Positions 51,440 to 60,675 of a DNA stretch of 64,000 nucleotides are shown in pieces. The DNA is from 0-14-0-80-60-11 sp049322355. Its GTDB lineage: Bacteria; Desulfobacterota; Desulfobaccia; Desulfobaccales; 0-14-0-80-60-11. The translations under genes were made by a program, and so were the position numbers. The notes under the pieces are model-generated. The model ran no database searches. It was not told the DNA's origin and saw only the letters and a program-made list of their open reading frames with translations. The stretch covers positions 1-64,000 of the forward strand of contig JBMORG010000006.1 of NCBI GenBank assembly GCA_049322355.1. The letters run 5' to 3'. Every line of letters begins with the position of its first letter. Position 1 is the first letter of the stretch.

Positions 51440-51559
51440 GGGGGCAATAACCGCACCGCCAGCGGCATCTGCGCCAATGACGTCTTCACCTGGCAGGTTC
51501 CACTGCCACCTCTTTGCTGCTGCTGGGCTCCGGCTTTCTGTGCTTGAGTATTCTAAGGA
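51440..51559 (+). pseudogene. Broken PEP-CTERM tail between riboswitch and intact PEP-CTERM gene
   Basis: One frame encodes ...NDVFTWQVPLP and the next frame continues TSLLLLGSGFLCLSILRKWK and stop (51508-51558). Together they form a complete PEP-CTERM-like sorting signal (VPLP, hydrophobic span, basic end), split by a one-base shift near 51507. It appears to be the remains of an earlier first gene behind the riboswitch. Confidence 0.65.
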
Positions 51560-51665
51560 AGTGGAAGTAAGCCTGCCTGGAAGAGATAGTTTCTCTTAAA
51601 TCCAGCGCATCGCACTTTAACCCTATTTCCTTAAATAGGCTTGAGCTACCAGCAAGGAGGAAGAT

Positions 51666-52577
51666 ATGAAAAGTTTATATAATAGGATCCTTGTCTTAAC
51701 GATCATACCATTATTGCTTGCAGTTTCAGCGGTATATCCAGCCGATTACTTATTTTCCCCTCTTAATTTGCCTGACGGTGGATATGGCGGTGATATTAAT
51801 AACCTGGACCAAATTGTCGGCATTAATGATGGTCAAGGTTTTATAAAAGACGGTCCCACATTTACTACGTTTTCCCCTGTCGGCGCTGCACTTACAGCTG
51901 CTCGAGGGATCAACGACAATGGTTTGATTGTGGGAGTATATTTCGATGGGTTATTTGTTGCCCATGGTTTTATGAAAAATGGGATTAATTACACCATACT
52001 TAACTTTCCAGGTTCCATAACAACGAGTGCCTACGGAATTAATAATAGTGGTGTTATTGTGGGAGAATACGAATTGTCAAATATGCATGGATTTATGACT
52101 ACAGATGGTGTAAACTTTAACCCATTAGATTATCCTGGCTCTACGAGTTCCCGTGCCTTTGGAATTAATAACACTGGCAAAATTGTTGGAGAATACCGAG
52201 ACGCTGGAGGAATTTTTCACGGTTACCTATATGACGGAGGTAACTTTACACCAATAAATTTCCCTCTTGCGTCGAACACGCATGCCTATGGAATTAATGA
52301 CAAGGGGCAGGTTGTTGGATCTTATGAAAATCTATCTGGGGAGCATGGGTTCATAAAAGATGGCAATAATTATACCACAATTGATTTCCCCAGCACTGCT
52401 ATAACGCGGGCTTATGGAATTAATTATGATGGCGAAGTTGTAGGGTCTTACTTTATAACTAGGAATGACTCGGCGAGTGGTTTTTTCGCGGCGCCCGTCC
52501 CCTTGCCTAATACCCTGCTCCTCTTCGGCTCCGGGCTCTTGGGATTGGCGGGCTGGAGAAGGTTCAGGAAGGGTTAA
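51666..52577 (+). CDS. PEP-CTERM-type surface protein with HAF repeats
   Basis: A 303-residue exported protein. A signal peptide (about 1-27) is followed by about six HAF-type repeats (AYGINNSGVIVGEY, AFGINNTGKIVGEY, AYGINDKGQVVGSY and similar, each about 40 residues). The C-terminus is a PEP-CTERM-like signal: VPLPNT, the hydrophobic LLLFGSGLLGLAGW, then RRFRKG. Such proteins are processed by exosortase and linked to the extracellular matrix. ATG 51666 follows AAGGAGGAAG. The gene is AT-rich compared with its surroundings and is probably controlled by the upstream riboswitch. No exosortase gene lies in the window. Confidence 0.88.
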   Translation: MKSLYNRILVLTIIPLLLAVSAVYPADYLFSPLNLPDGGYGGDINNLDQIVGINDGQGFIKDGPTFTTFSPVGAALTAARGINDNGLIVGVYFDGLFVAHGFMKNGINYTILNFPGSITTSAYGINNSGVIVGEYELSNMHGFMTTDGVNFNPLDYPGSTSSRAFGINNTGKIVGEYRDAGGIFHGYLYDGGNFTPINFPLASNTHAYGINDKGQVVGSYENLSGEHGFIKDGNNYTTIDFPSTAITRAYGINYDGEVVGSYFITRNDSASGFFAAPVPLPNTLLLFGSGLLGLAGWRRFRKG

Positions 52578-52740
52578 TCATACTTAACTCCGAGGATAGA
52601 CTATCAGGGTCCGGCGTGTCCATGCCTTTTTTATAATTGATCGCTTGCCAGCTTCAACAATTATCACCTCACCCCCAAAATTCCAGATTTGATCTCATTA
52701 TTCAGAAGGGAATTTTGTTTCATGGCGAAAGTATCGGCAC

Positions 52741-53985
52741 TCACTCCGGGGTTCCGTCGACAACGAGTTCCACCTCCTTTACGGCCCGGGCCTCGGCCTG
52801 GCGCACGGTGAATTTGAGATTGCGGAATTGCAGTTGCTCCCCGGCCCGGGGCAAATCCCCCAACTGGGAAATGAGAAACCCGGCCAGGGTTTCATAATCG
52901 CCGCCGGGCAGTTTTAAGTGGAGAGATTCGTTTAAGACCTTGATTTCCGTGCGGGCGCTGATGAGGTAATGGCCGTCCGCCAACTTCTTGAAGGGCGCGA
53001 CCTCCTGGTCAAATTCGTCGGTGATCTCGCCCACGATCTCTTCCAAAAGGTCTTCGATGGTGACGATGCCCACGGCGCCGCCGTATTCGTCCACCACTAC
53101 CGCCAGGTGGTTCCCCTGGCGCTGCATCTCGGCCAGTTGCCGGTCGATCTTCTTAAGCTCAGGCACGTAAGCCACCGGGCGCATGATGGTGCGAATGGGC
53201 CGTTCCAGGTCGGTTTCGCCCAACAGGTCAAAATCGTGGGCCACCCCTATGAGGTTGTCTATGCGGTGATGATAGACCGGCAGGCGGGAAAAGCGGGAGT
53301 TGCGAAATTCTTCCAAGGCCTGGCTCATGGTCAGGGTATCCGGGATGGCCGTCACCCGGACAAGGGGCACCATCACCTCCTTGACAGTGCGCAGGCTGAA
53401 GTGCAGGATTCGATGGATAATGCGCCGTTCCGGGGTCTCCAGGTCCACCTCTGGCCCGCTTTTCTTCACCACCAGGTGCAAATCTTCCCGGCTGATAAAG
53501 GGCAACTCGCTGGTCCGGGACGCCCCGGTGAGCCAAAGGGCCAAGCGGCTTAAGCCCGCGAAAATGAAAGTAAGGGGATAAAGCATCCAGGATATGAACC
53601 AGAGGATAGGCCCTAGCCTTTTAGCCAGGCGGTTGGGGTGCTGACGCCCGATGGATTTGGGGGTGATTTCCGCCAGGATCAGGATTAAGGGAGGCAACGC
53701 CAGCATGGCCAGCAGTTCTCCGGCGGTCCCCATGGTTTCCAACAAAAAGGCGGTGACCAGAATCGTGTTGCTGATTTCCGACAGGTTGGAACCCAGCAGG
53801 GTGGTGGCCACCAGGCGCTCGGGCCGCTCCAAAAGTTTCAAGGCCTGGTTGGCCCCCCGGACTCCCTGTTCCGCCCAGTGCCTGAGGCGGCGGCGGCTGG
53901 CGGAAATGAGAGCGATCTCCGACGCTGAAAAAAAGGCCTCCAGGAGCAGGAAAGGAATGAAAATAAAGAATAAGCCGATAATCAT
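52741..53985 (-). CDS. CNNM/CorC-family protein (DUF21-CBS-transporter-associated)
   Basis: A 414-residue protein of the CNNM/CorC family: N-terminal DUF21 membrane domain (about 1-190, LISASRRRLRHWAEQG), a CBS pair (about 205-330, with VDEYGGAVGIVTIEDLLEEIVGEI) and a C-terminal CorC_HlyC domain (335-410). Family members are linked to Mg/Co efflux; the old name hemolysin is misleading. Its ATG overlaps the stop of the paralogue upstream by four bases, so both are translated together. Confidence 0.92.
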   Translation of the reverse strand: MIIGLFFIFIPFLLLEAFFSASEIALISASRRRLRHWAEQGVRGANQALKLLERPERLVATTLLGSNLSEISNTILVTAFLLETMGTAGELLAMLALPPLILILAEITPKSIGRQHPNRLAKRLGPILWFISWMLYPLTFIFAGLSRLALWLTGASRTSELPFISREDLHLVVKKSGPEVDLETPERRIIHRILHFSLRTVKEVMVPLVRVTAIPDTLTMSQALEEFRNSRFSRLPVYHHRIDNLIGVAHDFDLLGETDLERPIRTIMRPVAYVPELKKIDRQLAEMQRQGNHLAVVVDEYGGAVGIVTIEDLLEEIVGEITDEFDQEVAPFKKLADGHYLISARTEIKVLNESLHLKLPGGDYETLAGFLISQLGDLPRAGEQLQFRNLKFTVRQAEARAVKEVELVVDGTPE

Positions 53986-55253
53986 GGGTTCTGTCGCTGT
54001 ACTTCCAAATCCAGGATGCGGGTGCCCTTCATCCGCAACACGCGAAAAGTGAGGTGGTCATAAGCAATAACCCGTCCTTCCCGGGGCAGTGACCCGAAAA
54101 GATCGAGGACCAGGCCGCCAATGGTGTCGAATTCCTCCGCAGGCAGGTCCAGATCCAGGGCATCGTTAAAATCCGCCAGAGACATGGTCCCCTTAACCCG
54201 CCAGACGCCCGGGGCCACTTCCTGCAGGGCTTCTTCCACTATCTGGAATTCCTGGGGAATCTCACCGCAGAGTTCCTCCAGCAGGTCCTCCACCGAGACC
54301 AAACCCACCAGATCGCCGTATTCATCCACCACCAGGGCCAGGCGTTGGTGCTGGGCCTGGAGTTCTGTCAACAGGTCGAACGCCTTTTTATTTTCGGGCA
54401 CATAATAGACCGGCCGCAGAATATGCCGGGGCAGCTCCCCATAGCAGGGCCCCTGAGGGCACAGAGCCAGGATGTCTTTGGAGTGGAGGATCCCCAATAC
54501 GTGATCATGGGTTTCCTCATAGATAGGCACCCGGGAGAATCGGGATTGTTTGATGGCTTTGATCATCTCCGGAAAAGGCAGATCGACGGGCAGGGTGAAC
54601 ATGTCGGGGCGGGGGACCATGATTTGACCGACTCTGACCTCCCCGAAGTCCAGCAAGTTTTGAATGAAATCCCGTTCCAGGGCGGCGATCATGCCGCCTC
54701 GATGGCTTTCTTCCACCATGCGGACAAAATCTTCCTGGTGCACGGTGGGCACCGGCAGGTCAGGCCGAAACCCCAGGGTCGCCAGAATTCCCCGGCTGAT
54801 TTGCAGCAAAACCACCCGCACCGGCGTAAAGACCCACAGGGCCACCCGCACCGCGGGGGCCAGGCGCGGCGCCAGGCGAGCCGGATACGCGAGCGCCAAG
54901 GACTTGGGAATGATTTCTCCCAGGAGCAGAAGGGTGGGCGACATCACCACCAGGGCGATCCATTTGCCCCGGTCCCCCCAGATGCTCAAAGCCAGGGAAG
55001 CGGCCAGCACCGACGCCAGGATGGTAACGACCTCAACCCCCACCAAGAGCGTAATCAGGAGACGCTGCGACTGCTTCAGGAGAGACTCCACCAGCTCTCC
55101 CCGGGCTTTGCTCCGTTCCTTGAGGCGCAGGCGGTCCAGGGGGCTCAAGGCAAACAGAGAGGTTTCGGCGGCGGCAAAAAAAATGTAGAGGATGAGCAGG
55201 CCACCCAGGGCCAGCCAGCGAGTTAAATATGGATTGGAATAAATGGAATCCAC
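53982..55253 (-). CDS. CNNM/CorC-family protein, upstream paralogue
   Basis: A 423-residue paralogue of the downstream gene with the same layout: DUF21 membrane domain (AAAETSLFALSPLDRLRLKE), CBS pair (VDEYGDLVGLVSVEDLLEELCGEI) and CorC_HlyC domain. The tandem pair may form a hetero-oligomer; this is inference. ATG 55253. The window edge of this operon carries two GC palindromes (55283-55336) just upstream. Confidence 0.92.
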   Translation of the reverse strand: MDSIYSNPYLTRWLALGGLLILYIFFAAAETSLFALSPLDRLRLKERSKARGELVESLLKQSQRLLITLLVGVEVVTILASVLAASLALSIWGDRGKWIALVVMSPTLLLLGEIIPKSLALAYPARLAPRLAPAVRVALWVFTPVRVVLLQISRGILATLGFRPDLPVPTVHQEDFVRMVEESHRGGMIAALERDFIQNLLDFGEVRVGQIMVPRPDMFTLPVDLPFPEMIKAIKQSRFSRVPIYEETHDHVLGILHSKDILALCPQGPCYGELPRHILRPVYYVPENKKAFDLLTELQAQHQRLALVVDEYGDLVGLVSVEDLLEELCGEIPQEFQIVEEALQEVAPGVWRVKGTMSLADFNDALDLDLPAEEFDTIGGLVLDLFGSLPREGRVIAYDHLTFRVLRMKGTRILDLEVQRQNP

Positions 55254-55282
55254 TTCTTCAGCAGGATAACGATACCTTGCAG

Positions 55283-55304
55283 GGGCGGACCATGGTGTCC
55301 GCCC
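55283..55304. repeat. GC palindrome GGGCGGAC-N6-GTCCGCCC
   Basis: Perfect 8-bp stem, 6-nt loop; identical arms to the element at 17197. Adjacent to the next palindrome, between lon and the CNNM pair. Confidence 0.8.
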
Positions 55305-55310
55305 AGTTTT

Positions 55311-55336
55311 AGGGGCGCACGCGCAAGTGCGCCCCT
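55311..55336. repeat. GC palindrome AGGGGCGCAC-N6-GTGCGCCCCT
   Basis: Perfect 10-bp stem with 6-nt loop, six bases after the previous palindrome. It ends 15 bases from the lon stop and could also act as a transcript-end hairpin. Confidence 0.8.
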
Positions 55337-55351
55337 GTAGAACTTAAGTCA

Positions 55352-57772
55352 TCACACCACCGGGCGGGTGGGGGGCGGCGTCACCCGCCCCTTGGGGGTC
55401 CCGGTTTTTTTGGCCGCTTTGAAAGGCGACTCCAGCAAGGCCTCCTTCAGCACCTCGTCCATATCGGACACCGCCACAAACTTGAGGCGGCGCTTGACGT
55501 TTTTGGGAATCTCCACCAGGTCCTTTTTGTTGGCCTCAGGAATGATGACCTTTTGGACCCGGGCCCGGAGCGCCGCAATGGCCTTTTCCTTGAGGCCACC
55601 GATGGGCAGCACCTTGCCCCGGAGGGTAACTTCACCGGTCATGGCCACGTCCCGGCGCACCGGAATCTGGGTGAGGGCGCTGACCAAGGCGGTGGCCATA
55701 GTGACCCCGGCGGAGGGGCCATCCTTGGGGGTGGCGCCTGCAGGCACGTGGATATGGATGTCCAGCTTTTCATAAAAATCCGGGGCCAGATTGAGACGGT
55801 CGGCTCTGGCCCGGGCATAACTCAAGGCCGCCTGGCCCGACTCTTTCATGACATCGCCTAACTGCCCCGTAAGGGTAAGCTGGCCTTTGCCTTTCATGAG
55901 GCTGGCTTCCACCGCCAGGGTTTCGCCCCCCACTTGGGTCCAGGCCAGTCCGGTGGCCACTCCCACTTCGTCTTTCTCCACCTCGCCTTCAGGCAGATAA
56001 CGGGGCGGTCCCAAGTAGAGGTGGAGGTTTCCCCGGCTGACGGCGAAGGGTCCCTTCTCGCCTTCGGCGATGCGCCGGGCCACCTTACGGCACAGGGAAC
56101 CGATCTCCCGCTCCAGGTTGCGGAGCCCTGCCTCCTGGGTGTAGTGCATGATGACCTGCTTGATCACTTCGTTGGAAATCTTGAAATCCCGGGTGGTCAG
56201 ACCATTTTCGGTCAGTTGCCGGGGCAGGAGGTGACGGCGTACGATCTCCAGCTTCTCTTCTTCGGTATAGCCCGCCAGGCGGATGATCTCCATGCGGTCC
56301 CGGAGGGCCGAGGGGATGGGGTCTACCAGGTTGGCGGTAGTGATGAACATCACCTTGGATAAGTCAAAGGGCACGTTGAGGTAGTGGTCGCTGAAGGAGT
56401 GGTTCTGCTCCGGGTCCAGGACCTCCAAAAGGGCCGCGGCGGGATCCCCCCGAAAATCCATGCCGATCTTGTCTACTTCGTCCAGGATGAAAACGGGATT
56501 GTTGGAGCCGGCGTTTTTAATCCCTTGAATAATCCGCCCTGGCAGGGCGCCGATATAGGTGCGGCGATGGCCCCGAATTTCGGCTTCGTCCCGCATGCCC
56601 CCCAAGGAGATGCGCACGAATTTGCGTCCCAGGGCCCGGGCAATGGATTGCCCCAGGGAGGTTTTCCCTACTCCCGGAGGCCCCACGAAACAAAGAATGG
56701 GGCCTTTCATCTTTTTGTTGAGTTTGCGGACGCTCAAGTATTCCAGGATGCGGTCTTTGACCTTTTCCAGGTCGAAATGATCCTCATCCAGGATGGCTTT
56801 GGCCTCCTTGACCTCCAACTTGTCCCGGGTGGTTTTACTCCAGGGCAGGGACACCAGCCAGTCCAGGTAGGTGCGGACGATGGAGGACTCGGCCGCGTCG
56901 GGGTGCATCTGCTCCAGGCGGGATAACTGTTTGAAAGCTTCTTCTTCGGCATCTTTGGGCATCCGGGCCCGGGAAATTTTAAGACGGTACTCCTCCATCT
57001 CTTTGCTGGTTTCGTCCAGGTCGCCCAGTTCCTTTTTGATGGCCCGAAGCTGCTCCCGCAGGAAATATTCCCGCTGGGTGCGGTCCATTTCCTCCCGGGC
57101 CTGGGATTGGATTTTGGCCTGGATAGCGGAGACTTCCATTTCCTTGCGCAGAAAGTCATTGACCTTGATGAGACTGCGGATGGGGTCCATCTCCTCCAAG
57201 ACCAGTTGAGCCTCTTCGATCTTCAGGCGCAGGTTGGCGGCCACCAAGTCCGCCAGGTGGCCGGGATCCTCGATGGACTCCAGGATAGCCAGAAGATCCG
57301 GAGACATGATGCCCTTGAGAGTCAAAATCTTCTCGGACATCTCCCGGGCGTTGCGCATAAGGGCCTCGGCTTCGGGGGAAATCTCGCTGACGGTGGTTTC
57401 GGGCAAAACTTCCAGTCCTACCTCAAAATAGGGCCGCTCCTGGATATACTCCTGAATCATGGCCTTGGCCTTGCCCTGGACCAGGATTTTCAAGCGCCCA
57501 TCCGGCAGCTTGAGCATCCGCAGAATGAGGCTTACCGTACCTACGGTATAGATATCCTCAGGTTCGGGGTTTTCCAGGGCTTGATCTTTCTGGGTAGCCA
57601 GAAAGATCAGGCGGTCTTCGGCCAGTGCTGCTTCAATGGCCAATACTGAGGACTCCCGGCCCACAAACAGGGGGAGCACCATATTGGGAAAGACCACCAC
57701 GTCCCGCACTGCCAACATAGGCAGTTCGTCGGGAATGATGATCTGATGCTGTTCGTCTTCTTTGGTTGCCAT
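55352..57772 (-). CDS. lon: ATP-dependent protease Lon
   Basis: An 806-residue classical LonA: N-terminal substrate domain (about 10-205), helical linker, AAA+ module with Walker A GPPGVGKT near residue 365 and Walker B VFILDEVDKIG, and C-terminal protease domain with catalytic Ser in PKDGPSAGVT and Lys in GGLKEKAIAALR. It degrades misfolded and regulatory proteins. ATG 57772 was chosen for the GGGAG site; an in-frame TTG four codons earlier lacks it. A second Lon-like protease is at 4980-7427. Confidence 0.98.
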   Translation of the reverse strand: MATKEDEQHQIIIPDELPMLAVRDVVVFPNMVLPLFVGRESSVLAIEAALAEDRLIFLATQKDQALENPEPEDIYTVGTVSLILRMLKLPDGRLKILVQGKAKAMIQEYIQERPYFEVGLEVLPETTVSEISPEAEALMRNAREMSEKILTLKGIMSPDLLAILESIEDPGHLADLVAANLRLKIEEAQLVLEEMDPIRSLIKVNDFLRKEMEVSAIQAKIQSQAREEMDRTQREYFLREQLRAIKKELGDLDETSKEMEEYRLKISRARMPKDAEEEAFKQLSRLEQMHPDAAESSIVRTYLDWLVSLPWSKTTRDKLEVKEAKAILDEDHFDLEKVKDRILEYLSVRKLNKKMKGPILCFVGPPGVGKTSLGQSIARALGRKFVRISLGGMRDEAEIRGHRRTYIGALPGRIIQGIKNAGSNNPVFILDEVDKIGMDFRGDPAAALLEVLDPEQNHSFSDHYLNVPFDLSKVMFITTANLVDPIPSALRDRMEIIRLAGYTEEEKLEIVRRHLLPRQLTENGLTTRDFKISNEVIKQVIMHYTQEAGLRNLEREIGSLCRKVARRIAEGEKGPFAVSRGNLHLYLGPPRYLPEGEVEKDEVGVATGLAWTQVGGETLAVEASLMKGKGQLTLTGQLGDVMKESGQAALSYARARADRLNLAPDFYEKLDIHIHVPAGATPKDGPSAGVTMATALVSALTQIPVRRDVAMTGEVTLRGKVLPIGGLKEKAIAALRARVQKVIIPEANKKDLVEIPKNVKRRLKFVAVSDMDEVLKEALLESPFKAAKKTGTPKGRVTPPPTRPVV

Positions 57773-58032
57773 GTTATCTCCCAAGAGATGTGATTAAGTC
57801 GATATGCTGGCGGACACCGGTAGCCTGGCGAGACGGGATTACTGGCCGGAAGATGATAATCTTTTTCAAGGCTAGTCTCCCATAGCAGAATTTCCCGTTG
57901 CGGTCAACCGGAACGTCACCCTTTTTATTAATGATAATGACGATCAGATTCCGATGCAACGTGCAAATATCAGCCCTGGCAATAAGACGGTGAGGTGGGA
58001 ATAGACAAGGGCCAAGAGATGCAATCGCCGAT

Positions 58033-58446
58033 CTAAGGCCACCAGGAGTGCCAATCGCCATAGAGGGTCAAGACCCGGCGGCGATAATCGCGGGCAAATT
58101 CTTCATTTATGGCATAGACCGGAATACCCCGGATGGCGGCATATTGCACGTGGGCATTTTCTTCTTCCAACAGCAACAGATGCAAAGGAATCGGGGCAAA
58201 GCAAGGGGCAAGACTTTCTTCCAGTTGGCGCCGCAATCTTTGTCCTTCCCAATAATCCAGGGGATGCTCCAACAATACTACACCCAGGTCCAGATCACTG
58301 TCCGGGGCCCCTTGGACGGTGTCTCCTGCGAGGAGACGGGATCCCAATTCTTTCTGAGAGCCCAAGAAATAAGCCAGGGCAACACCATTGTCCAACAATA
58401 TCTTTAAAAAAAGTTCTCTGCGACTTAGGTGGGCTGGTGAGTCCAT
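58033..58446 (-). CDS. MNT-type nucleotidyltransferase-fold protein
   Basis: A 137-residue protein with the polymerase-beta-like nucleotidyltransferase pattern: FLGSQKELGSR (GS motif) and DSDLDLGVVL (D-x-D) near residue 50, separated by a longer loop than usual. Such small proteins often act as antitoxins with HEPN partners by adenylylating them. No HEPN gene is adjacent here, so an orphan role is likely. The C-terminal half is family-unspecific. ATG 58446. Confidence 0.75.
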   Translation of the reverse strand: MDSPAHLSRRELFLKILLDNGVALAYFLGSQKELGSRLLAGDTVQGAPDSDLDLGVVLLEHPLDYWEGQRLRRQLEESLAPCFAPIPLHLLLLEEENAHVQYAAIRGIPVYAINEEFARDYRRRVLTLYGDWHSWWP

Positions 58447-58557
58447 TAGGTAAAATTTAACATAAGCTTAAAATATCTGATACGTGAAATACGTGGGTCT
58501 TTTTGAAAAGGTATGGTATATTAGAGAGATTAAGAAATTACCCGGGGGGGGAAAGAA

Positions 58558-60528
58558 ATGGGGGGGGAAACCATTTCAGTCCGCAGCCAGTCGGTTATTG
58601 ACGCTCTTCCCAGAATACACCTGAATCGAATCGAACGGGCCGTCCAACGAGCCACTGCCGCCATGCTGGAAATGCAGAATCCGGAAGGGTACTGGTGGGC
58701 CGAATTGGAGTCCAACGTCACCATCACCGCAGAGTATATCATGCTCCACCGGTTTTTGGGACTGGATGAAAGCAAAGTTCCCCGGATGGCGGCGGATATC
58801 TTGAGTCGGCAACTGCCCAACGGCGGCTGGTCCATTTGGTTTGGCGACAATGGAGAAATTAGCGCCACGGTGGAGGCCTACCTGGCGCTAAAAATTGCGG
58901 GTCTGCCGGCTGATGATCCCAGGATGCGCAAAGCCCGGGAGTTCATCCTCTCCAGGGGCGGCGCTTTGAAGACCCGGGTCTTTACGCGCATCTTCATGGC
59001 CCTGTTCGGCCAGGTGAGCTGGGACGGCGTCCCGCTGTTGCCGGTGGAATTCATGCTTCTGCCGCCCTGGTCCGGGTTGAGTATCTATGAATTTTCCAGT
59101 TGGACCCGGCTCACCATCGTTCCCCTGATGATCATCATGGCCAAGCGCCCGGTCAAGCCTTTACCCCCGGAACAGGGGGTGCAGGAGCTTTTCCTGTCCT
59201 CTGACGACCCCTTTTCCCAGCACCGGGTGGCCTGGAAGCAGAACGCACCCTTGCTGGAAAATATGTTCATCATCCTGGACCGGATTCTGAAGCTGTACGC
59301 CTGGCTGCCCCTTTCCTGGCCCCGGAACTTCGCCATCAAGAGAGCGGAAGCCTGGATCCTGGAACACCAGGAAGAAAGCGGCGATTGGGGAGGGATCCAG
59401 CCTCCCATGGTGAACTCCCTCATGGCTCTGCATTGTCTGGGTTACGACTTGGAGCATGACGTCATGCAGCGGGGTCTGAAGGCCCTGGAATTCTTTACCC
59501 TGGAGAAGGATGACCGCCTCTGGCTGCAATCCTGCATTTCTCCGGTGTGGGACACCGCCCTGGCGGTCCGGGCCCTGGCCGCCGCCGGGGTGCCATCGGC
59601 CCATCCTGCTATAAACAAGGCCACTTCCTGGCTGCTCTCCAAGCAGATTTTTAAACCCGGCGATTGGAGCATCAAGTGCCCCGACCTGCCGCCGGGAGGC
59701 TGGGCCTTCGAGTTTGTCAACAACTGGTACCCGGACGTGGATGACAGTTCCATGGTCCTGGTGGCATTAAAGGAAGGCCTGGAGGATACGGCCAGGCACC
59801 AGGCGGCCCTGCAGCGCGGCATTAACTGGTGCCTGGGGATGCAATCGAAAAACGGCGGCTTTGCTTCCTTTGATAAAGACAACACCAAGGAATGGCTTAA
59901 CGCCATTCCCTTCGGGGACCTGAAAGCCCTGGTGGATCCGCCCACCGAGGATATCACGGCCCGCATCCTGGAGATGATGGGGGCCTTTGGCCACGGTTTG
60001 GACCACCCGGTGGCGGCCCGGGCTCTGGAATTCCTCAAAAAGACTCAGCATCCCGACGGCCCCTGGTGGGGCCGCTGGGGGGTGAACTACATTTACGGCA
60101 CCTGGTCGGTGTTGGCAGGGTTGGCCGCCATTGGCGAAGACATGAACCAACCCTACGTCCGCCGGGCCGTGGCCTGGCTTAAGGAGCATCAACTTCCCAA
60201 CGGCGGCTGGGGGGAATGCTGCGAATCCTATCCCAATGCAGAAATGATGGGACAGGGGGTCTGCGGCGCTTCGCAAACCGCCTGGGCCCTCCTGGGGCTT
60301 CTGGCGGCGGGAGAAGTAGATTCCCCCGAGGTGCGCCGGGGAGTGGAATACCTGGTCAAAACGCAGAATGCCCAGGGCCGCTGGGACGAGGAACATTTCA
60401 CCGGCACCGGCTTTCCCGGGCATTTCATGATTCGCTACCACCTCTATCGGGATTGTTTTCCGTTGATGGCCTTGGGGACTTATCTTCAAGCCCTTAAGAC
60501 CTGCGATAGAAAAAATTCTCCCGGCTGA
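58558..60528 (+). CDS. shc: Squalene-hopene cyclase
   Basis: A 656-residue monotopic membrane triterpene cyclase turning squalene into hopene. The catalytic acid motif DVDD is at 393-396. Multiple QW-type repeats are visible (for example GDWSIKCP, NGGWGECCESY, QGRWDEEHFTG). ATG 58558 follows a GGGGGGAAAG site. It is the first gene of a plus-strand hopanoid group with hpnA, hpnH and a GT-C glycosyltransferase, and uses farnesyl diphosphate from the window's own ispA by way of squalene synthesis encoded elsewhere. Confidence 0.97.
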   Translation: MGGETISVRSQSVIDALPRIHLNRIERAVQRATAAMLEMQNPEGYWWAELESNVTITAEYIMLHRFLGLDESKVPRMAADILSRQLPNGGWSIWFGDNGEISATVEAYLALKIAGLPADDPRMRKAREFILSRGGALKTRVFTRIFMALFGQVSWDGVPLLPVEFMLLPPWSGLSIYEFSSWTRLTIVPLMIIMAKRPVKPLPPEQGVQELFLSSDDPFSQHRVAWKQNAPLLENMFIILDRILKLYAWLPLSWPRNFAIKRAEAWILEHQEESGDWGGIQPPMVNSLMALHCLGYDLEHDVMQRGLKALEFFTLEKDDRLWLQSCISPVWDTALAVRALAAAGVPSAHPAINKATSWLLSKQIFKPGDWSIKCPDLPPGGWAFEFVNNWYPDVDDSSMVLVALKEGLEDTARHQAALQRGINWCLGMQSKNGGFASFDKDNTKEWLNAIPFGDLKALVDPPTEDITARILEMMGAFGHGLDHPVAARALEFLKKTQHPDGPWWGRWGVNYIYGTWSVLAGLAAIGEDMNQPYVRRAVAWLKEHQLPNGGWGECCESYPNAEMMGQGVCGASQTAWALLGLLAAGEVDSPEVRRGVEYLVKTQNAQGRWDEEHFTGTGFPGHFMIRYHLYRDCFPLMALGTYLQALKTCDRKNSPG

Positions 60529-60595
60529 GGGAACTGACAGCTCAAATTTCCCATTTATGAATTATGGTTTCCATTGAGAGAAATGGTGAGAGGTA

Positions 60596-60621
60596 CAGGG
60601 GCGGTGTGCGGACCGCCCCTG
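60596..60621. repeat. GC palindrome CAGGGGCGGT-N6-ACCGCCCCTG
   Basis: Perfect 10-bp stem with 6-nt loop, in the gap between shc and hpnA. Confidence 0.8.
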
Positions 60622-60675
60622 TTGCATAATATCCTATTGGCCGCTGATAACCCACCATTCCTTAGTTAAGAGCAA

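Larger units (their letters stand above)
51043..51665. other. AT-rich intergenic region with repeat, promoter and riboswitch
   Basis: About 620 bases. It holds a C-rich repeat near larC, a long AT-rich stretch (51090-51360) without recognisable genes, then a promoter, a probable c-di-GMP riboswitch and a PEP-CTERM remnant, all listed separately. Confidence 0.6.
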
